DNA from: Typha latifolia
Lineage: Eukaryota; Streptophyta; Magnoliopsida; Poales; Typhaceae
NCBI GenBank assembly: GCA_019914945.1
Contig: CM034101.1
Coordinates: 9,249,188 to 9,313,187, forward strand
DNA length: 64,000 nucleotides
Direction: 5' to 3'
Both the position numbers and the translations under genes were made by a program. Below, one piece after another: positions 35,690 through 47,964 of this stretch (positions are counted from its first letter, which is position 1; each line of letters opens with the position of its first letter). The notes beneath the pieces were generated by a model. That model worked only from the letters and a program-made list of their open reading frames with translations. It searched no databases and was not told the origin of the DNA.

Positions 35690-37685
35690 AGTCATCTCTT
35701 CTGGTCCTTCTGTAATATCCTTGGCAGATATTGTCTGCCCAGTTCTAGTTGATGGTGGCTAACAATTTCCACCACCACCTGGCTAAAGCCATATTCATCT
35801 CGTTAAGATCAATAACCCCCAAGCCACCGAACTCCCTCTTCTTACATACCCTCTTCAATTGGCTAGATAATACCTATGAGTAGTCTCACCAGCACCTTTC
35901 TGCAGAATTTACTCAGCTAGTCTATCCTTTTAATCACCTACTTACTTATGGTAGAAAGGGACAAATACTATAATGGAATCGAGCAAAGGACAACATTAAG
36001 TGATGTTAATCTGCCCCTAATGAAAGAAGTTTCCCTTTCTATCCAGCGGACTTCACTTTTTCAATCACTAGAAACCACTCCTACTTTCTCAGATTTTTGT
36101 TGTGCAGTGGTAACCATAGATACTCCACCGGTAAATTCTTCAATTTATAATTAAGCATGCTTGCAAACCTCTTATCATTCCCTTCATCACTTCCAAGATA
36201 AACCAGATAACTCTTACCGAAATTAATTTTCAACCCTGTAATGCTCTCAAGACAGTACAAAAGGAACTTCAAAATAGCCAGTCCTTATCATCTGCCTTGA
36301 GAAAATCCAAAGCTCATCAGCATATTGCAAGTTAATCACCCAACCGTTGATGATATCAGCACTTAGACCGAAAATCAGACCTTGCACTTTTGCCTATTCC
36401 AATGGTCTATTCAGCCTATCTACAACAATTACTAAAAGGAAATGGACCAAAGGATCTCCCTGCCACAATCCTATCTTACTCTTGAAATAATTACCAAGAG
36501 ATCCATTAAAACTAAAAGAAATTGAACTAGAATTAACTGCCATCTTGACCCAACTGATCCCACTTCTTACCAAATCCTTTTTACCTCATTACATCCTCTA
36601 AATAGTCCCACACATGTTATCATAAGCTTTTTCAATGTCAAACTTAAGCATCAACTAATTTTCTTTCTTTTTCTTGAGTTGAGACAACAATTCGTGTGCA
36701 CTAGTCATTTTGGATAATCCAAAATGCATCAACTTTTGATGAAAGCATTTTTATGCTTATCCTGTGACTGCCAATTTCAGAATTTTGAAGCTGCAATTAA
36801 TCAGACTTATCGGCCTATAATCCCCCTACAACCTCAGCCCCAGACTTCTTAGGCAAAAAGCAAATTATAGCATAGTCCAGGCTGTAAAACTTAAAATTTT
36901 CCTGGTACCAATCCACAAATAAATTCAGGAAATAACTTTTTATTAACTCCCAAAAATGTTAGTTAAATCTCATTGAGAAACCATCTGGTCCAGTAGCTTT
37001 ATGAGCTCCTATCTGAAAAACAACACCTCTAATTTCATCTTCAGTAAAATGCACTTGCAACCAAAAGCTTCCTCTTCAGACAAGTTATTACAAAGACTTC
37101 AAACATCATTTTTAATGTGGATCCTCCAACTCCAACACTTCCAAAAAGTTTCTTATCGAACTATGTCACATGGCTTTTAATTTTTAACTGGTCGGCTTCC
37201 ATTACATCCTCAATCTTCACAGAAAGAATTTTGCTTTTCCTTCTCCTGCCATTTGCAATTTTATGAAAGAAATCCGTATTTCTATCACCTTCTTTAAGCT
37301 ATTGGATCCTAGATTTTTGCCTCCACTAAGTAGTATCCTCTTCCTTGTACAATTTGTCCAACATTATGTATGCTTTCCCTCTCGACATGATCTCATCTTC
37401 CGTCAGCACTCTCTTCTAAAAGATCATCATACAATGCAATGGTATCCATAAATCTTTTTTTTTATCATCCATATCTTTTTTCTTCTGATTTTTGATCCAC
37501 CCTGTGAGTTTTCTTCTCATGATTTTTATCTTTGTCACCCAATTATAAACTGAGTCCACCTTTGCAATTTCAGTCCCCTTTTTGAATCCAGGAATTCTCA
37601 AGTTTGAAAAGGGGACAAGGCAATTCCTTTCTATTCCCGACATCCAGAACTAAAGTTATGTGAGCAGAGCTATACCTAGTCAAAG
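35690..37685 (-). pseudogene. LINE ORF2 reverse transcriptase half, broken
   Basis: On the minus strand, after the LTR interruption, the protein resumes with RYSSAHITLVLDVGNRKELP near 37640, the SDHxP-like end of the endonuclease and start of the linker. Frames at 37643-37416 and 36272-36081 follow. The RT active-site box near 36330 reads LQYADELWIF, so the second catalytic Asp of YADD is Glu. ITGLKINFGKSYLVYLG and a PLYYLSLSTISKWV-type segment follow, in the order of plant L1-like ORF2. Many stops and frame changes are present. No poly-A tail was identified at the left (3') end. Confidence 0.8.
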
Positions 37686-37690
37686 TTTTT

Positions 37691-39165
37691 TGTTGCTGTT
37701 CTTGGTTTAGATGCATAGTGAACATGATTAAACTGCTTCAATTTGTATAAATTTCTATTTATGTTTGAGAAAAATAAAATAATTTCTGGCAGGTGCATTT
37801 GAACGCAAATGGATGGCGTTCAAACGTGGATGTTTAAATGCCTAATTCACGTTCTCATATACAAAGAATGCATTTTGGCCGTTCGAATGCCTCATCTCGT
37901 GTTTGCACATACAGATCGGGGTGCATTCGAATGCACAATAGGAAAGTTGAATTGTAATAGGATTTGTTTAGGGTTTTTGGATGTTTGGCTAGTCTCTATA
38001 TATGTGGAAACGCAGCCTTTTTGGATTATTGATTATTGAATATTGGAATTGGTTTTAATCTAGACTTGAGCTGTTTTCTTTCTCCTTCTTCCTCTCCCCT
38101 TAGTATCCAACTCGAGTTCTCGTCTACGCCCGAGGTTTATCCTTCGTCGTTTCTCCATCTTCTCTCTAGCAATCAGCTATACTTGGAAGCTCTCTTCCAT
38201 CCTCTCATCTAGTTCCATGTTTTAATTCATCCACCGTACCATAATCATTTTTTATAATCTAACCACGTAATCCACGTCCATCATGCTATCTCCTAACCAT
38301 CGGTCATTATTTCATAAGGCTGTCAAGCTCGATGAGCGACTTGGGCTTGGTTCAGGCTCGGCTTGGTCAGAGCTGAGCCTGAGTCGCTAAAACCGGCTCG
38401 AAATCGAGTCGAGCCTGAGCTAGAGCCGGCTTGCTCAGGCTCGGCAAGCCGTCTTCTGCCGGTGCCGCCTCATCCTCCGCCGCCTTCTCCTCCTCTTCCT
38501 CTTCCTCTTCCTCTTCCTCCTTTGGTAGTGGCAAGCCGTCACGGTGCCGCCTCCTTCTCCTTTGGCAGCAGCAAGTCACCGCGGTGCCCCACCTCGTCCT
38601 CCTTCTCTTTCTTCTTCTTCAGCAGCGACAAGCTGTCGTAGTGCCGCCGCCTTCTCCTTCAGCAGCGGCAAGCAGCCGCGGTGCCTCGCCTCCTCCTCCT
38701 CCTTCTTTTTCTTCTTCTTCTTCTTCGGCTTTGCTTGGGCTTGATCTAGCTTAATCCAGCTCGATTTGGCTCGGCTTGAATGAGGCTTGATGATAGGCTC
38801 ATTTCAGGCTCGAGCTTGGCTCGAGTTTGGTCTGGCTTGGCTCGGGCTCAGCTCGAGTTGAGCTGAGCTTGAGACCAATTCTAAGGCTTGAAATTAATTT
38901 CGAGCCGAGCCTGAGCCGTAGCCGGCTCGCTCAGTCTCGGCTCGATTACACTCCTTTTATTTCATACGTAACTTTCGAATTACTCATCCGATTGTCATGA
39001 TTCCAATGACATTGGATTCTTAACTCATAAAGGAATAATATATCCAAATCTCAGAACAATCCAACGGTTAGATCGATCCTAGTTGCCTTCACAAGTTTCA
39101 TGCTGAATTCTGTCCAGATTATCAAATTGAATAGAAAATCATCTTCACCAAAAGCGATCGTAACA
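37691..39165 (+). mobile_element. G1-like solo LTR inserted in the LINE
   Basis: The termini are TGTTGCTGTTC and GATCGTAACA, flanked by TTTTT (37686-37690) and TTTTC (39166-39170), a 5-bp target duplication with one change. Removing the insert rejoins the LINE protein as FPLSIVK then TLTRYSSAH. It has the G1 promoter layout: GCGTTCAAACG-type words (37797-37935), a TATATATG box near 38000 and a CT-rich leader. No coding sequence is present. A MITE occupies 38315-38956. Confidence 0.8.
38315..38956. mobile_element. hAT-type MITE (642 bp) inside the solo LTR
   Basis: It is flanked by a perfect 8-bp duplication TTATTTCA (38307-38314 and 38957-38964). The ends are imperfect inverses (TAAGGCTGTCAAGCTCGA; the other end read inward is AAGGAGTGTAATCGAGCC). 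Dense GGCTCGGCT/AGCCGAGCC words fill both flanks, and the core is CTTCCT-rich. The Ser- and Pro-rich frames at 38363-38754 are translations of these repeats. A relative lies at 50761-51614. Confidence 0.88.
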
Positions 39166-39170
39166 TTTTC

Positions 39171-39960
39171 ACTATAGAAAGAGGAAATAAACCCTCCCAA
39201 TCAATACCTTTATCTGACAGAGTTAACACAGGAATCTTTCACATATTGCACCAAGTAAATTTTCTCCCTACCATCCTAATCTCCATTAACTCCAGCGTAT
39301 GCAACACTTCATTGAAAAGCCTTCTTTCCCTATTGCTTCTCATTCTGCCTTTTTTGTCTAAGACCGATCTAGTGGAATTAAAATCCTTACCAATCAACCA
39401 AGGGCTAGTCCAGAGACCCCTCAACTCATCCTAGAAAATAGACTTCTCACTCCGGTCCATACGACTAAACTGAAGAGAGCATCTAGTCAGATCCACCACT
39501 TCTATCTTTAAAAGTTATAAAAACTGAATACTTGCAAAGAATCACTAAATCCAACCAAGTACCACCAGATGGCTCCTGATCAGGCAATAAAATCCAACCA
39601 ATCTACCACCCCCAAGAAAATTGAGGATATTATTTGAGAGTCCCTCCTATTTAGTTTCCTAAAAATCTAAATGTTCTTTCTAAATCATATCATAAAGATG
39701 TCTTTTTTTTTCATCTTTACCCAGACATCTGACATTCCAAAATAGACCCTTCGTTCAGGGAAATGAGACCACTGACTTCTTTCTTACCATCAATGGACAG
39801 CAAAAACAGAAAGGCAACAATCTTCTCCTTACCTAAAGCTATCAAAATACCCAGATTCTCTTTTTTCTCTTATTCAGAAGCACCCAACTCTACCCCAATA
39901 TCTCAGCAATATGCAAAAGCTTTAAAACTGAAATATTGGATAAACTAAGACTGTTCAAAG
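39171..39960 (-). pseudogene. LINE ORF2 endonuclease half, broken
   Basis: It reads on the minus strand from about 39740. The early NVRCLGKDEKKRHLYDMI corresponds to the WNVRGLG start of L1 AP-endonucleases, with a stop after GSIF just before it. SPWLIGKDFNSTRS follows (the usual PWLIGGDFN nucleotide-binding/catalytic segment), then RKFTWCNM, a stop and WEGLFPLSIVK, where the solo LTR interrupts. In an intact LINE this enzyme nicks target DNA for reverse transcription. Several stops exclude function. Confidence 0.8.
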
Positions 39961-40019
39961 AACGAGTTTTTGAACCTGAAGAGACTGGCCTCTTATGAGG
40001 GATTTCTAGAGAATGGATT

Positions 40020-41678
40020 TATTCAGCATGCTCCACCACCTTTGTGTGTTGATAACCTTTCAAAATATTTCTGATGCCTATTTTTATATGATTTCATCTC
40101 CACATTTGTAATGTGCACTTGAATAGATAGAGTGGTAGTTCTCTAACACAACCAAGAATACTATCCATTACATTTAAATCACTCTCTACTTCATCAATCT
40201 TTATAAAAGTAGTATGAATTAAATAGTATGTAGCAGTATGGAGATATGTATCAAGCTTTCCATTCGTGTAATGATTAATTGCATCTAGGAAAGGCTCGAA
40301 AGAAGTCCCATTATTACTAAAAATATTCTTAATTTCTTTCATACCATTTTTAACTCACCATATATAAATTCCATTGGTGGCTTTCTTTCACCATAACAAC
40401 TCGAAGCAACTTCACCAAGGGAGTGAAAATTTTAACTGCTAATGACATGTGCCTCCAAAATGGATTATTGAAAAAAATAGAGTAAACTTTCTTTCTCTTA
40501 GCAATTTTTAATCATTTGCATGTTAAATATTCATCAGAAGTAAACATAAGCCTTAAGTTTTCTTTCTTCTCTAAATGATTGCGATATAAGAAATAAAGTG
40601 GCAAATCTTGTAATCTCAGGTTTCACGATTTTTTTTTTTGTATAAACTGATGTATTAAACTCTGTCTTTTGATGTCCATAAATGAAGACAGTGACTTTCC
40701 TCCCACGTTCAATTGAACATTTAATCATTTTTTCGTTTGATATCATCCGCAACATTAAATCTATATAGTAGGCGGCACAAGATGTTCAGTATATGTGGAG
40801 ATATTTTTGCTTTGATAATCGTGCAACTGCTAAATTAGCAACAATATTATCAGTCACAACTTGAAGCACATTTTCCTCTCCCATTTTTTAATACCCTCAA
40901 CAACAATATTATGGATATATTCACCTGTATGTGAATCTTTAGAACAATCAACTAAATATAGAAAACTAATTCCCAACTCACAATTGATACATAAATTCAT
41001 AATGTTTCTTCCTTTTTATATATCCAAGCGTCAGTCAAAATGGAGCAACTATTTTTCTTTCATGCATCTCTATAGTTCTTTCAATCATTATTTGTTTTAG
41101 CCACTTGCTTCTTCAAAAGTGGCTCATGTAACTCATACATAGATGCCAGCTTAAACTCCGGACCATACCGACCAATTGTTTCTATCAATACATGAAATGA
41201 TTTATCAATGACAGCATTAAAGAGAATGCCACATTTATAAACCCAATGAGTTAAGTACATTAACACTCCATCTATTTGTTCTTTTGCAAAAGTATCTTTT
41301 ATACTTGTCTGTATCATCTTCTCCCGTTCTCTAGTTGCAACTTCTAGATCAATAGAGGTATATTTGTCTAAAGGCCCTCTACTTAGTCTTTTACTTCTAA
41401 CATCTAAAATATCTTGATCTTCCCTTTCTCTAGGTATGTTTACTTATGTCTTCAATTCTGCTTTCTCTTTTGATTTATCCTCCTTTCTCTTTTTGTTCCC
41501 TTCATATGCTCTTTAATAACCTTTTTTGCTTCATCAGTAGCTTTTGGACAAGGCGCAACATTGCCTCTAATATATGCAATATGCATTTTAAATCTACTAA
41601 TTCCTTTCTTTGTGACCTTTCCACAAAATCTGCATTTCATCGTGTTAGCATCATTTTTATTTGGAAGGTGGCGTATTG
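40020..41678 (-). pseudogene. Second hAT transposase copy, minus strand, broken
   Basis: Minus-strand frames run from right to left. A BED finger (KCRFCGKVTKKGISRFKMH, frame 41706-41452) starts just inside the gypsy insertion. The core start is at 41317-41081 (MIQTSIKDTFAKEQIDGVLM). 40755-40534 has TVFIYGHQKTEFNTSVYTKK and 40342-40094 has FLDAINHYTNGKLDTYLHTA. They match the plus-strand copy at 17998-19440 segment by segment, with independent stops. The C-terminal HATC domain is again not recognisable. Confidence 0.82.
41674..41678 (+). repeat. Target-site duplication, left (TATTG)
   Basis: TATTG abuts the LTR start at 41679 and recurs at 47360-47364 after the other LTR, the 5-bp duplication expected for Ty3/gypsy integration. 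Confidence 0.92.
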
Positions 41679-42509
41679 TGATGAGGCTACGCAACGATTT
41701 CTTCAAGATCTAGATTTATTGTAGGAATTAGTCCGCACAACCGAGGGAAAATATTCACCAAATATTCTCATGTAGTCAGAAAATTATGAAACCAAGTGGA
41801 ATCGATCCGTAACTTCCTGATCTACGATTTTCATATTTACATCTTTTGCAGATTCAAACTGCAACTGGGACGAAAACACGATATAGTGCGGATGATGGTG
41901 GTGGTGACGGGTGGAGTAGATGTTAGGGTTATGGATGATAATAGAGATGAGGGTGGATGATTGATGTTGTTAAGGGATAAAGACGAAGGGGAAGAAGTGG
42001 TCAAGATCCCAAAGAAGAGGGAGGACTCGACAGATGAGGGAGATTAAAAGTTAGGAGAGACTTTGCCAATGGTAGAGGTGATAGATTGGTGAAGAGGGAG
42101 GAGGGAGATCAGGGTAAAGAGAATAGAGAGAAGATAGGAGGTAAAAAATTAATAATCTAATAACATAATAATTTTGGCTACCATCCACACCTTTATAGAG
42201 GCTAGCCAACAAGCCAAAATATAATTATTAACCCTAATTCTAGAAGATTCTCATCGATCGCGTTCAAACGCACAAAATGTGTTCTCTGTATGTGCGAACG
42301 GGATGCAGGCGTTCAAACGCGGCATTCAAATGCACCCGACCACGTTCGAACGCACATTTTGCGTTCTCTGTTTTTGCGAACCTGATACAGGCGTTCGCAA
42401 GGGCGTTCGAACGCGACCCCTTTCGCGTTTGAATGCGACCTATAGTAATTTTATTTTAATAAAAATAAACAACTAATGCAATAAGAAAAGATCATAACTA
42501 AATGTATCA
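41679..42509 (-). mobile_element. 3' LTR of the G1 element (831 bp)
   Basis: On the minus strand it runs TGATACATTTAG (42509) to GCCTCATCA (41679). U3 palindromes lie at 42255-42445, the TATA-like complement of CCTTTATAGAGG near 42192, and a C-rich U5 follows. It is about 90% like the other LTR by eye, with small indels, so the insertion is not recent. Confidence 0.85.
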
Positions 42510-43690
42510 GCCCACCACGCTTTCCCTACCTTGTCCTCAAGGTGAAAAGTCAGGGAAACACTCCAAAATATCAGTCTCCAACTCCCATGTTGTCTCATCG
42601 GATGGCTTGCCAAGCCACTTGACTAGAATCTCCATATCTAATCTAGTACTATGTCGTCGTCGACTTCTAGCAAGTACACGAACTGACTCTATGATCTCTG
42701 TCTCTTCTAATGACTCCGATAGAATTGATCCAACGACCTCATGATCTCTAATCCGCTCCCTCAGCAATAAAACATAGAAAATAGGATACACTCTCGACCC
42801 ATTCAACAACTCTAAACGATATGCAACCGGACCAATATACTCTAACACCCGAAACGAACCGAAGTAGCGATATATTAACTTCTGGTTTCAAATCGGACGC
42901 AAGGTCACTTGTCGATACCGTTGCACCCTCATAAACACCTAACTGCTGATATCGAACTCCTCCCTATGGCTGCGATCATAAACTTGCTTCATGTGGTTTT
43001 GAGCAAGTTTAAGATAGGCACGCAACCTCTTCAATGTGGCGTCTCTATCCATCAAAGCTAAGTCCACCTCTGTTCGATTTGTAGATGCCACTGGATTATA
43101 AGTGCGTAATGTCGGAGCCATGTGCCCATACACTACCTCTAATGGAGTCATGCCAATATTGCTATAGTAGGCGGTGTTGTAAGACCACTCCGCCCACGGT
43201 AAGACCTCAACCATCGTCTCGGCATCTCTCTAACAAAGCACCTCAAGTACTGCTCAATGTCTTGATTGACCATCTCAGTTTGGCCAAACTGAAGTTCAAT
43301 CGAGTCCCCTGTAATCTGAAAAGCTTCGTCCAAAAGTCGCTCATAAATACATGATCACGATCCGAGACAATCGTGCGTGGTATGCCATGTAACCGAGCAA
43401 CATCTCTCATAAAAATTTTAGCCACTGACTTGGCTGAAAATGGATATGATAATGTTGAAAAGTGTGCATACTTATTCAATCTGTCAACGACCATAAAAAT
43501 AACTGAATATCCACATACCAGCGGAAGACCCTCTATGAAATCCATAGAAATATTCTCAAACACGGTCCGGTATAGGTAAAGGCTATAGTAATTCGGCTGG
43601 TTTCAATGTGGTTGCCTTAGCCCTTTGAAAGACTTCGCAAGCACGAACAAAACTCCTCACATCCAGCCTCAATCCTGTCCACGTGCAACT
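42510..43690 (-). pseudogene. G1 integrase with chromodomain, broken
   Basis: From 43680 on the minus strand: a degenerate zinc-binding tail, then [20 protein letters not shown] with the first catalytic Asp, and RTIVSDRDHVFMSDF with the second. The third acidic site is disrupted near 43260. WAEWSYNTAYYS...PLEVVYG follows at 43214-42939. The 42848-42537 frame ends with EILVKWLGKPSDETTWE and ILECFPDF, a chromodomain-like end typical of chromoviruses. Frame changes separate the blocks. Confidence 0.85.
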
Positions 43691-43869
43691 CTAAGATATC
43701 CTCCTATAAATCCTTAAGACACTCTCACGACTAGCCTCTAGAGTTTGGTGGAAGTGCTCTAATAATTTCTATCGTAATCTATCATTTGCGGGCACTCAAA
43801 TGCATCCGCGGTCCAGCAGCAAACCGCCTTGATTCTCCAACTCTAGATGGCGCTCCGGATCATCTAACA

Positions 43870-44900
43870 CCTACTGTAACAATCTCAAAACATCTGGATC
43901 AGATGTACATGCATACCTCAGCTCATTAAGAAAAGGAAAAGTGGGAGAAGAGTAGGCTGCAAGCTCGGCGGTATCGGGTTGGCGTGATAATGCATCCGCC
44001 GCACTATTTTCCGTTCCTTTCATATAATGAATCTCATAAACATATCTCAACAATTTTGTGACCCATCTCTGCTGTGGCGGAGTGTGTATACGTTGTCCCG
44101 TAAAATATGGAAGACTCTTTTGATCGGTTCGGATAATGAATCGCCTACCGATCAAATAAGGCTTTCACTTTGTCACCGCATGTAGAATTGCCAACATCTC
44201 TCTCTCGTAAGTCGATAATTGCTGAGATTTTTGTAATAAAGTCTTACTAAGAAAGGCTATGGGACATCCTCCTTACATTAGTACAGCTCTTTGGTGAAGT
44301 CCGGTAGCGCTAAAACGGGCGCCGTCATCATTGCTGTTTTTAGTTTTTCAAAGGCTGTAGTGGCTTCATTTGTCCATCTAAAAGGGTCCTTTAACAAAGA
44401 AGTGAGAAGAGCAACGATCTTGCTATATCTGACGATAAAACGACAATAATATTCGGTTAGTCCCAAAAATCCTTGCAATCCTGTAGTGGTAATAGGAATC
44501 GGCCAAGCGGTCATACATGCATGCTACTTTTTAAGGATCCATCGCCATACTTTCCGCTGAGATGATGTGGCCTAAATACTTTACTTGTGGTACTCCCCAT
44601 AGGCACTTGGATTTTTTGATCTTCAGCTGGTTTTACTTCAATAAATTTAGCACATCCTCCAAATGCTGCCAATGCTCCAATTCAGTCCTGCTATACACCA
44701 AAATGTCCTCAAAGAATATTAAAACATATCTTTGCAATAGATGCCAAAATATATCATTCATGAGGCTTTGAAATATAGCTGGAGCATTGGTGAGACCAAA
44801 AGGCGTCACCCTGAGCTCGTAATGCCCATCAGGAGTCTGAAATGCAGTCTTATGCACATCCACCGGGTGAACTCTAATTTGATGATACCTGGCCCTCAAG
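43870..44900 (-). pseudogene. G1 reverse transcriptase-RNase H, broken
   Basis: Frame 44899-44633 has [20 protein letters not shown] and [20 protein letters not shown]. The active-site box reads [13 protein letters not shown], with Glu replacing the first Asp of FDD. Frame 44514-44278 is the thumb and connection (GFLGLTEYYCRFIVRYSKIV), and 44155-43871 is RNase H and tether (IIRTDQKSLPYFTGQRIHT, ADALSRQP). Stops separate the frames. Confidence 0.85.
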
Positions 44901-46503
44901 TCAAGCTTGCTGAATATAATTGCCCCTACAAGCTCGTCCGGTCCTTGACGTAATAGCGTTTAGTGCCCAATAGTTGACATAAAAATGCCATGTCCCGTCC
45001 TTTTTTCGCACCAATACCGGTCCTTGAATATCTTTCTCCGCGCCCTCCTCAACGGCCTCCTCATGGATCTCCTCTAAACACTCTCCAACATCATCAACCT
45101 CATCATCCTTCTCGAGACCGTCGATGAGCATCACACTCTCGATTGGTTTGGAACATCGGTGATCGGGGGGTGAAACGTTCATTGCATCAAAAGCAAAAGC
45201 CTTTCGCTTTTTGCTCCTCCACTTGGGCAGGCGTGAGAGTTCGAACGAGGAGTCTTGTACCTCCTCTATCATCGGAAGGTCTCAAAGGTGGTCGTGGTCT
45301 AGTACTCGCAGCCGCTGTTTTTGAACCTGCAAAATTTTCAGCCGGCATTCTAGGCGCAAACCGCCCATCTCGGTTGGCCCAACTTGTTTTTGCTGCCATC
45401 TTAAGAGCCTTTTATTTTTGCTCCATTCTCACAATCTTCTCAAAAACCTCTTCAAGAGTGGTAGGACAAAGAGCACGAACATCCGCCTGTATCTCATCTC
45501 GCAGCCTTGAAATGAATGTGCTCATTAATGTCGGTTCGAGCCAAGGTGGCTCACAACGATTACCAACTCTTTCAAATTCAGTTTGGTACTCCAATACGAT
45601 CGTTTCCTGAATCATTTTGCTTAATGTGGTAGTAAAATCTTCATATGCCGCTGTCCCAAATCTGCGTGTAATCCTTCTACAAAAGTAAGCCCAACCGGTA
45701 AATTCTTTACCACGAATAATCGATCTATACCAATGTAATGCCATTCCTTGGAGGTGAAAGTTTGCCATCTGGACCTTTGCGTCCTCCGCTGTCCTTTGAC
45801 AATCAAAGTATTATTTAACTTGAAACACCCAATCCGTTGGATGACCGTCTTGGAATTTTGGAAAGTCCAAGTGTGTGGTTCTCCCCCGAATAATATTGTC
45901 GAGTTCGCGAAAGATTCTTGGTTCAGGTCTGAACCTTTGTGTATGTTGATCTCCTTCTCTAAATCCTCGAGCACGTCCATCACTATCTCTGAAGGGATCA
46001 ACCGCATCCTCAAAGTGCCAATCCTTCTCTTCGACGAAGCGTATTGGTGTCGCTTGCCTCTCGGGTTCCACCACGGTAGGTCTTGGGTTTTGTTACGGAG
46101 GTGGGGGATGATGTGTAGGCATAAGTAAAAGATGATCATTGACACTAACATGTCGAACCTAGACCTGTGGAGTGTCGGTTCGATGTGGTCCCACCGTTGG
46201 TCCTTCTTGAGGCATCGATCGTCGTTGAGGAGATGACGAAGCCGATCGGTTTATGACATATTTCTTTAAAGCATTATGATCATTCTGCATTGCGTTAATT
46301 CTATGGAGCAATGTTTGGAACATGTCCCTAAGTTTATCCGCTAAGCTCATATTCACACCCATGGACGTTGGTTGACTCGGTCCTGCCGTGCTCATTCCAA
46401 AAGAATCAGCCTCACGGTTAGGGTTACCGTGGGTTGAGTCTTCCCTTGTCGGTGTGCTCTCCATTGGTCTCCTTGTCGATGTCATTTTTCTTGTTTCAAC
46501 CAT
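44901..46503 (-). pseudogene. G1 gag, with protease deleted
   Basis: The start Met at 46503 lies about 40 bp after the LTR. The N-terminal frame to 46159 is Ser/Pro/Arg-rich. Later frames give capsid-like THLDFPKFQDGHPTDWVF and MANFHLQGMALHWYRSIIRG, then EYQTEFERV and TFISRLRDEIQADV. The zinc-knuckle region (45190-45150) is frameshifted. The sequence then passes from SVMLIDGL almost directly to the RT entry motif VRKKDGTWHFYV near 45000, so the aspartic protease is missing. Confidence 0.8.
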
Positions 46504-46513
46504 TAATGGAGGT

Positions 46514-46541
46514 CTGAGGTTCGCCTGACTCTGATACCAAA
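46514..46541 (-). promoter_or_regulatory. Primer binding site of the G1 element
   Basis: The minus strand reads TTTGGTATCAGAGTCAGGCG directly after the LTR end CCTTATCA. TGGTATCAGAG is complementary to the 3' end of initiator tRNA-Met, the common primer of plant LTR elements. Confidence 0.85.
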
Positions 46542-47359
46542 TGATAAGGCTATGGAATAATTCCTTGAAGATCTGGATTTATTGCAGGAACCAGTCCGCG
46601 CAACTGAGGGAAAATATTCACCAAATATTCTCCTATAGTTAGAAAATTATAAAACTAAGTGGAATCAATCCGTAACTCCCTGATCTACGATTTTAGTATT
46701 TACGCCTTTCGCAGATTCGAACTGCAACTGGGACGAAAACTCGATATAGTGCGGATGATGGTGGTGGGGACGGGTGTAGTGAATGTTAGGGTTATGGATG
46801 ATAATGAAGATGAGGGTGGATGGCTGATATTGTTAAGAGATAAAGACGAAGGGGAAAAAGTGGTCAAGATCCCAAAAAAGAGGGAGGACTCGACAGACGA
46901 GGGAGATTAGAAGTTAGGAGAGACTTTGCCAACGATAGAGGTGGTAGGTTGGTGAAGAAGGAGGAGGGAGATCAGGGTAGAGAGAATAGAGAGAAGATAG
47001 GAGGCAAAAAATCAATAATCCAATAGTATAATGATTTTGGCTGCCATTCATACCTTTATAGAGGCTAGCTAATAAGCCAAAATATAATTATTAACCCTAA
47101 TTTTAAAAGATTCTCGCCGATCACGTTCGAACGCCCAAAAGACGTTTTCTGTATGTGCGAATGCGATGCAGGCGTTCAAACGCACCCGACCGCATTTGAA
47201 CGCACCTTTTGCGTTCTCTGTTTTTGCGAACCTGATGCAGACGTTCGCAAGGGCGTTTGAATGCGACCTCTTCCGCATTCGAACTCGACCTACATAAATT
47301 TTATTTTAATAAAAATAAACAACTAATGCAATAAGAAAAGACCCTAACTAAATGTATCA
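46542..47359 (-). mobile_element. 5' LTR of the G1 element (818 bp)
   Basis: It starts TGATACATTTAG on the minus strand at 47359 and ends at 46542 next to the primer binding site. Its palindrome words at 47120-47290 have accumulated more CG to TG/CA changes than those of the partner LTR in places. It supplies the element's promoter (complement of CCTTTATAGAGG near 47052). Confidence 0.85.
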
Positions 47360-47935
47360 TATTGCCACCTTGGATTATTAGAGTTAATAGGCACAAAAAA
47401 CTCAGATGATGTTGACTCAGTCATAGATGTTGTTTTTTAATTCCTTTATTTAACTCGCATTTAAAAAACTAAAATTACTGTATAGAATCAGTTCCTCAGT
47501 CCTCTAGTAAAACTAAAAAGTAAAGAACAGTAAAACACTAAGACAATAATCAGTAACTAATTAGTAATTGGTAATTACTGTTCTACAATTTACACTTTTA
47601 CTTCTTCCATTAATAACTAATTAGTAATTACTCACATTTTAAAAACTAATATTACTGACTTACTGCATTGAATAGGGAGAGAGTAATCGATAGAAATAGT
47701 AATTGCTGATTAGTGATAACTCTAGTTTATTCACATGAATTAGAATCACATTTTAAAATCCTCTAATGAGAAATTATATACTTAATGAGCAGGAAATTAG
47801 TAATTCCCCAATTAATAATACAAGACTGAGAAAAAATTTATAAAAATCAGTAATGTTAATTCAGTAGCAATTAACTCTAAATTTTTAATTAATTCCTATA
47901 GCTGCATACTGTAGCAGATATAATTGAAAAATTAA
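47360..47935 (-). mobile_element. 5' part of the second hAT copy (intron-like region)
   Basis: It continues the hAT sequence beyond the gypsy insertion. The first bases match the segment upstream of the BED exon at 17940-17956, and the AT-rich remainder, full of AGTAATTA-type words, matches the intron-like region at 17100-17860. It ends at a GA-rich tract near 47965. The terminal inverted repeat was not identified. Confidence 0.6.
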
Positions 47936-47964
47936 GCTAGGGAAAATCGGGAACATTTAAGCTC

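Larger units (their letters stand above)
41679..47359 (-). mobile_element. Complete Ty3/gypsy chromovirus-type element (5681 bp), G1 family
   Basis: It has two LTRs in the same orientation (41679-42509 and 46542-47359), a tRNA-Met-type primer binding site, a polypurine tract and TATTG target duplications. Taking it out rejoins hAT sequence on both sides: complement of GGTGGCGTATTG at the left and of CCACCTTGGATTATTAGAG at the right, matching CTCTAATAATCC..GGTGG at 17940-17956. The interior is gag-pol on the minus strand, with the protease and part of RT deleted. It is structurally complete for mobilisation in trans but codes for no full polyprotein. Confidence 0.9.

Noticed and set aside
38363..38754. 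Several Ser/Pro/Glu-rich frames on both strands
   Set aside because: They are translations of CTTCCT and GGCTCGG repeats in a MITE; all frames are open because of composition.
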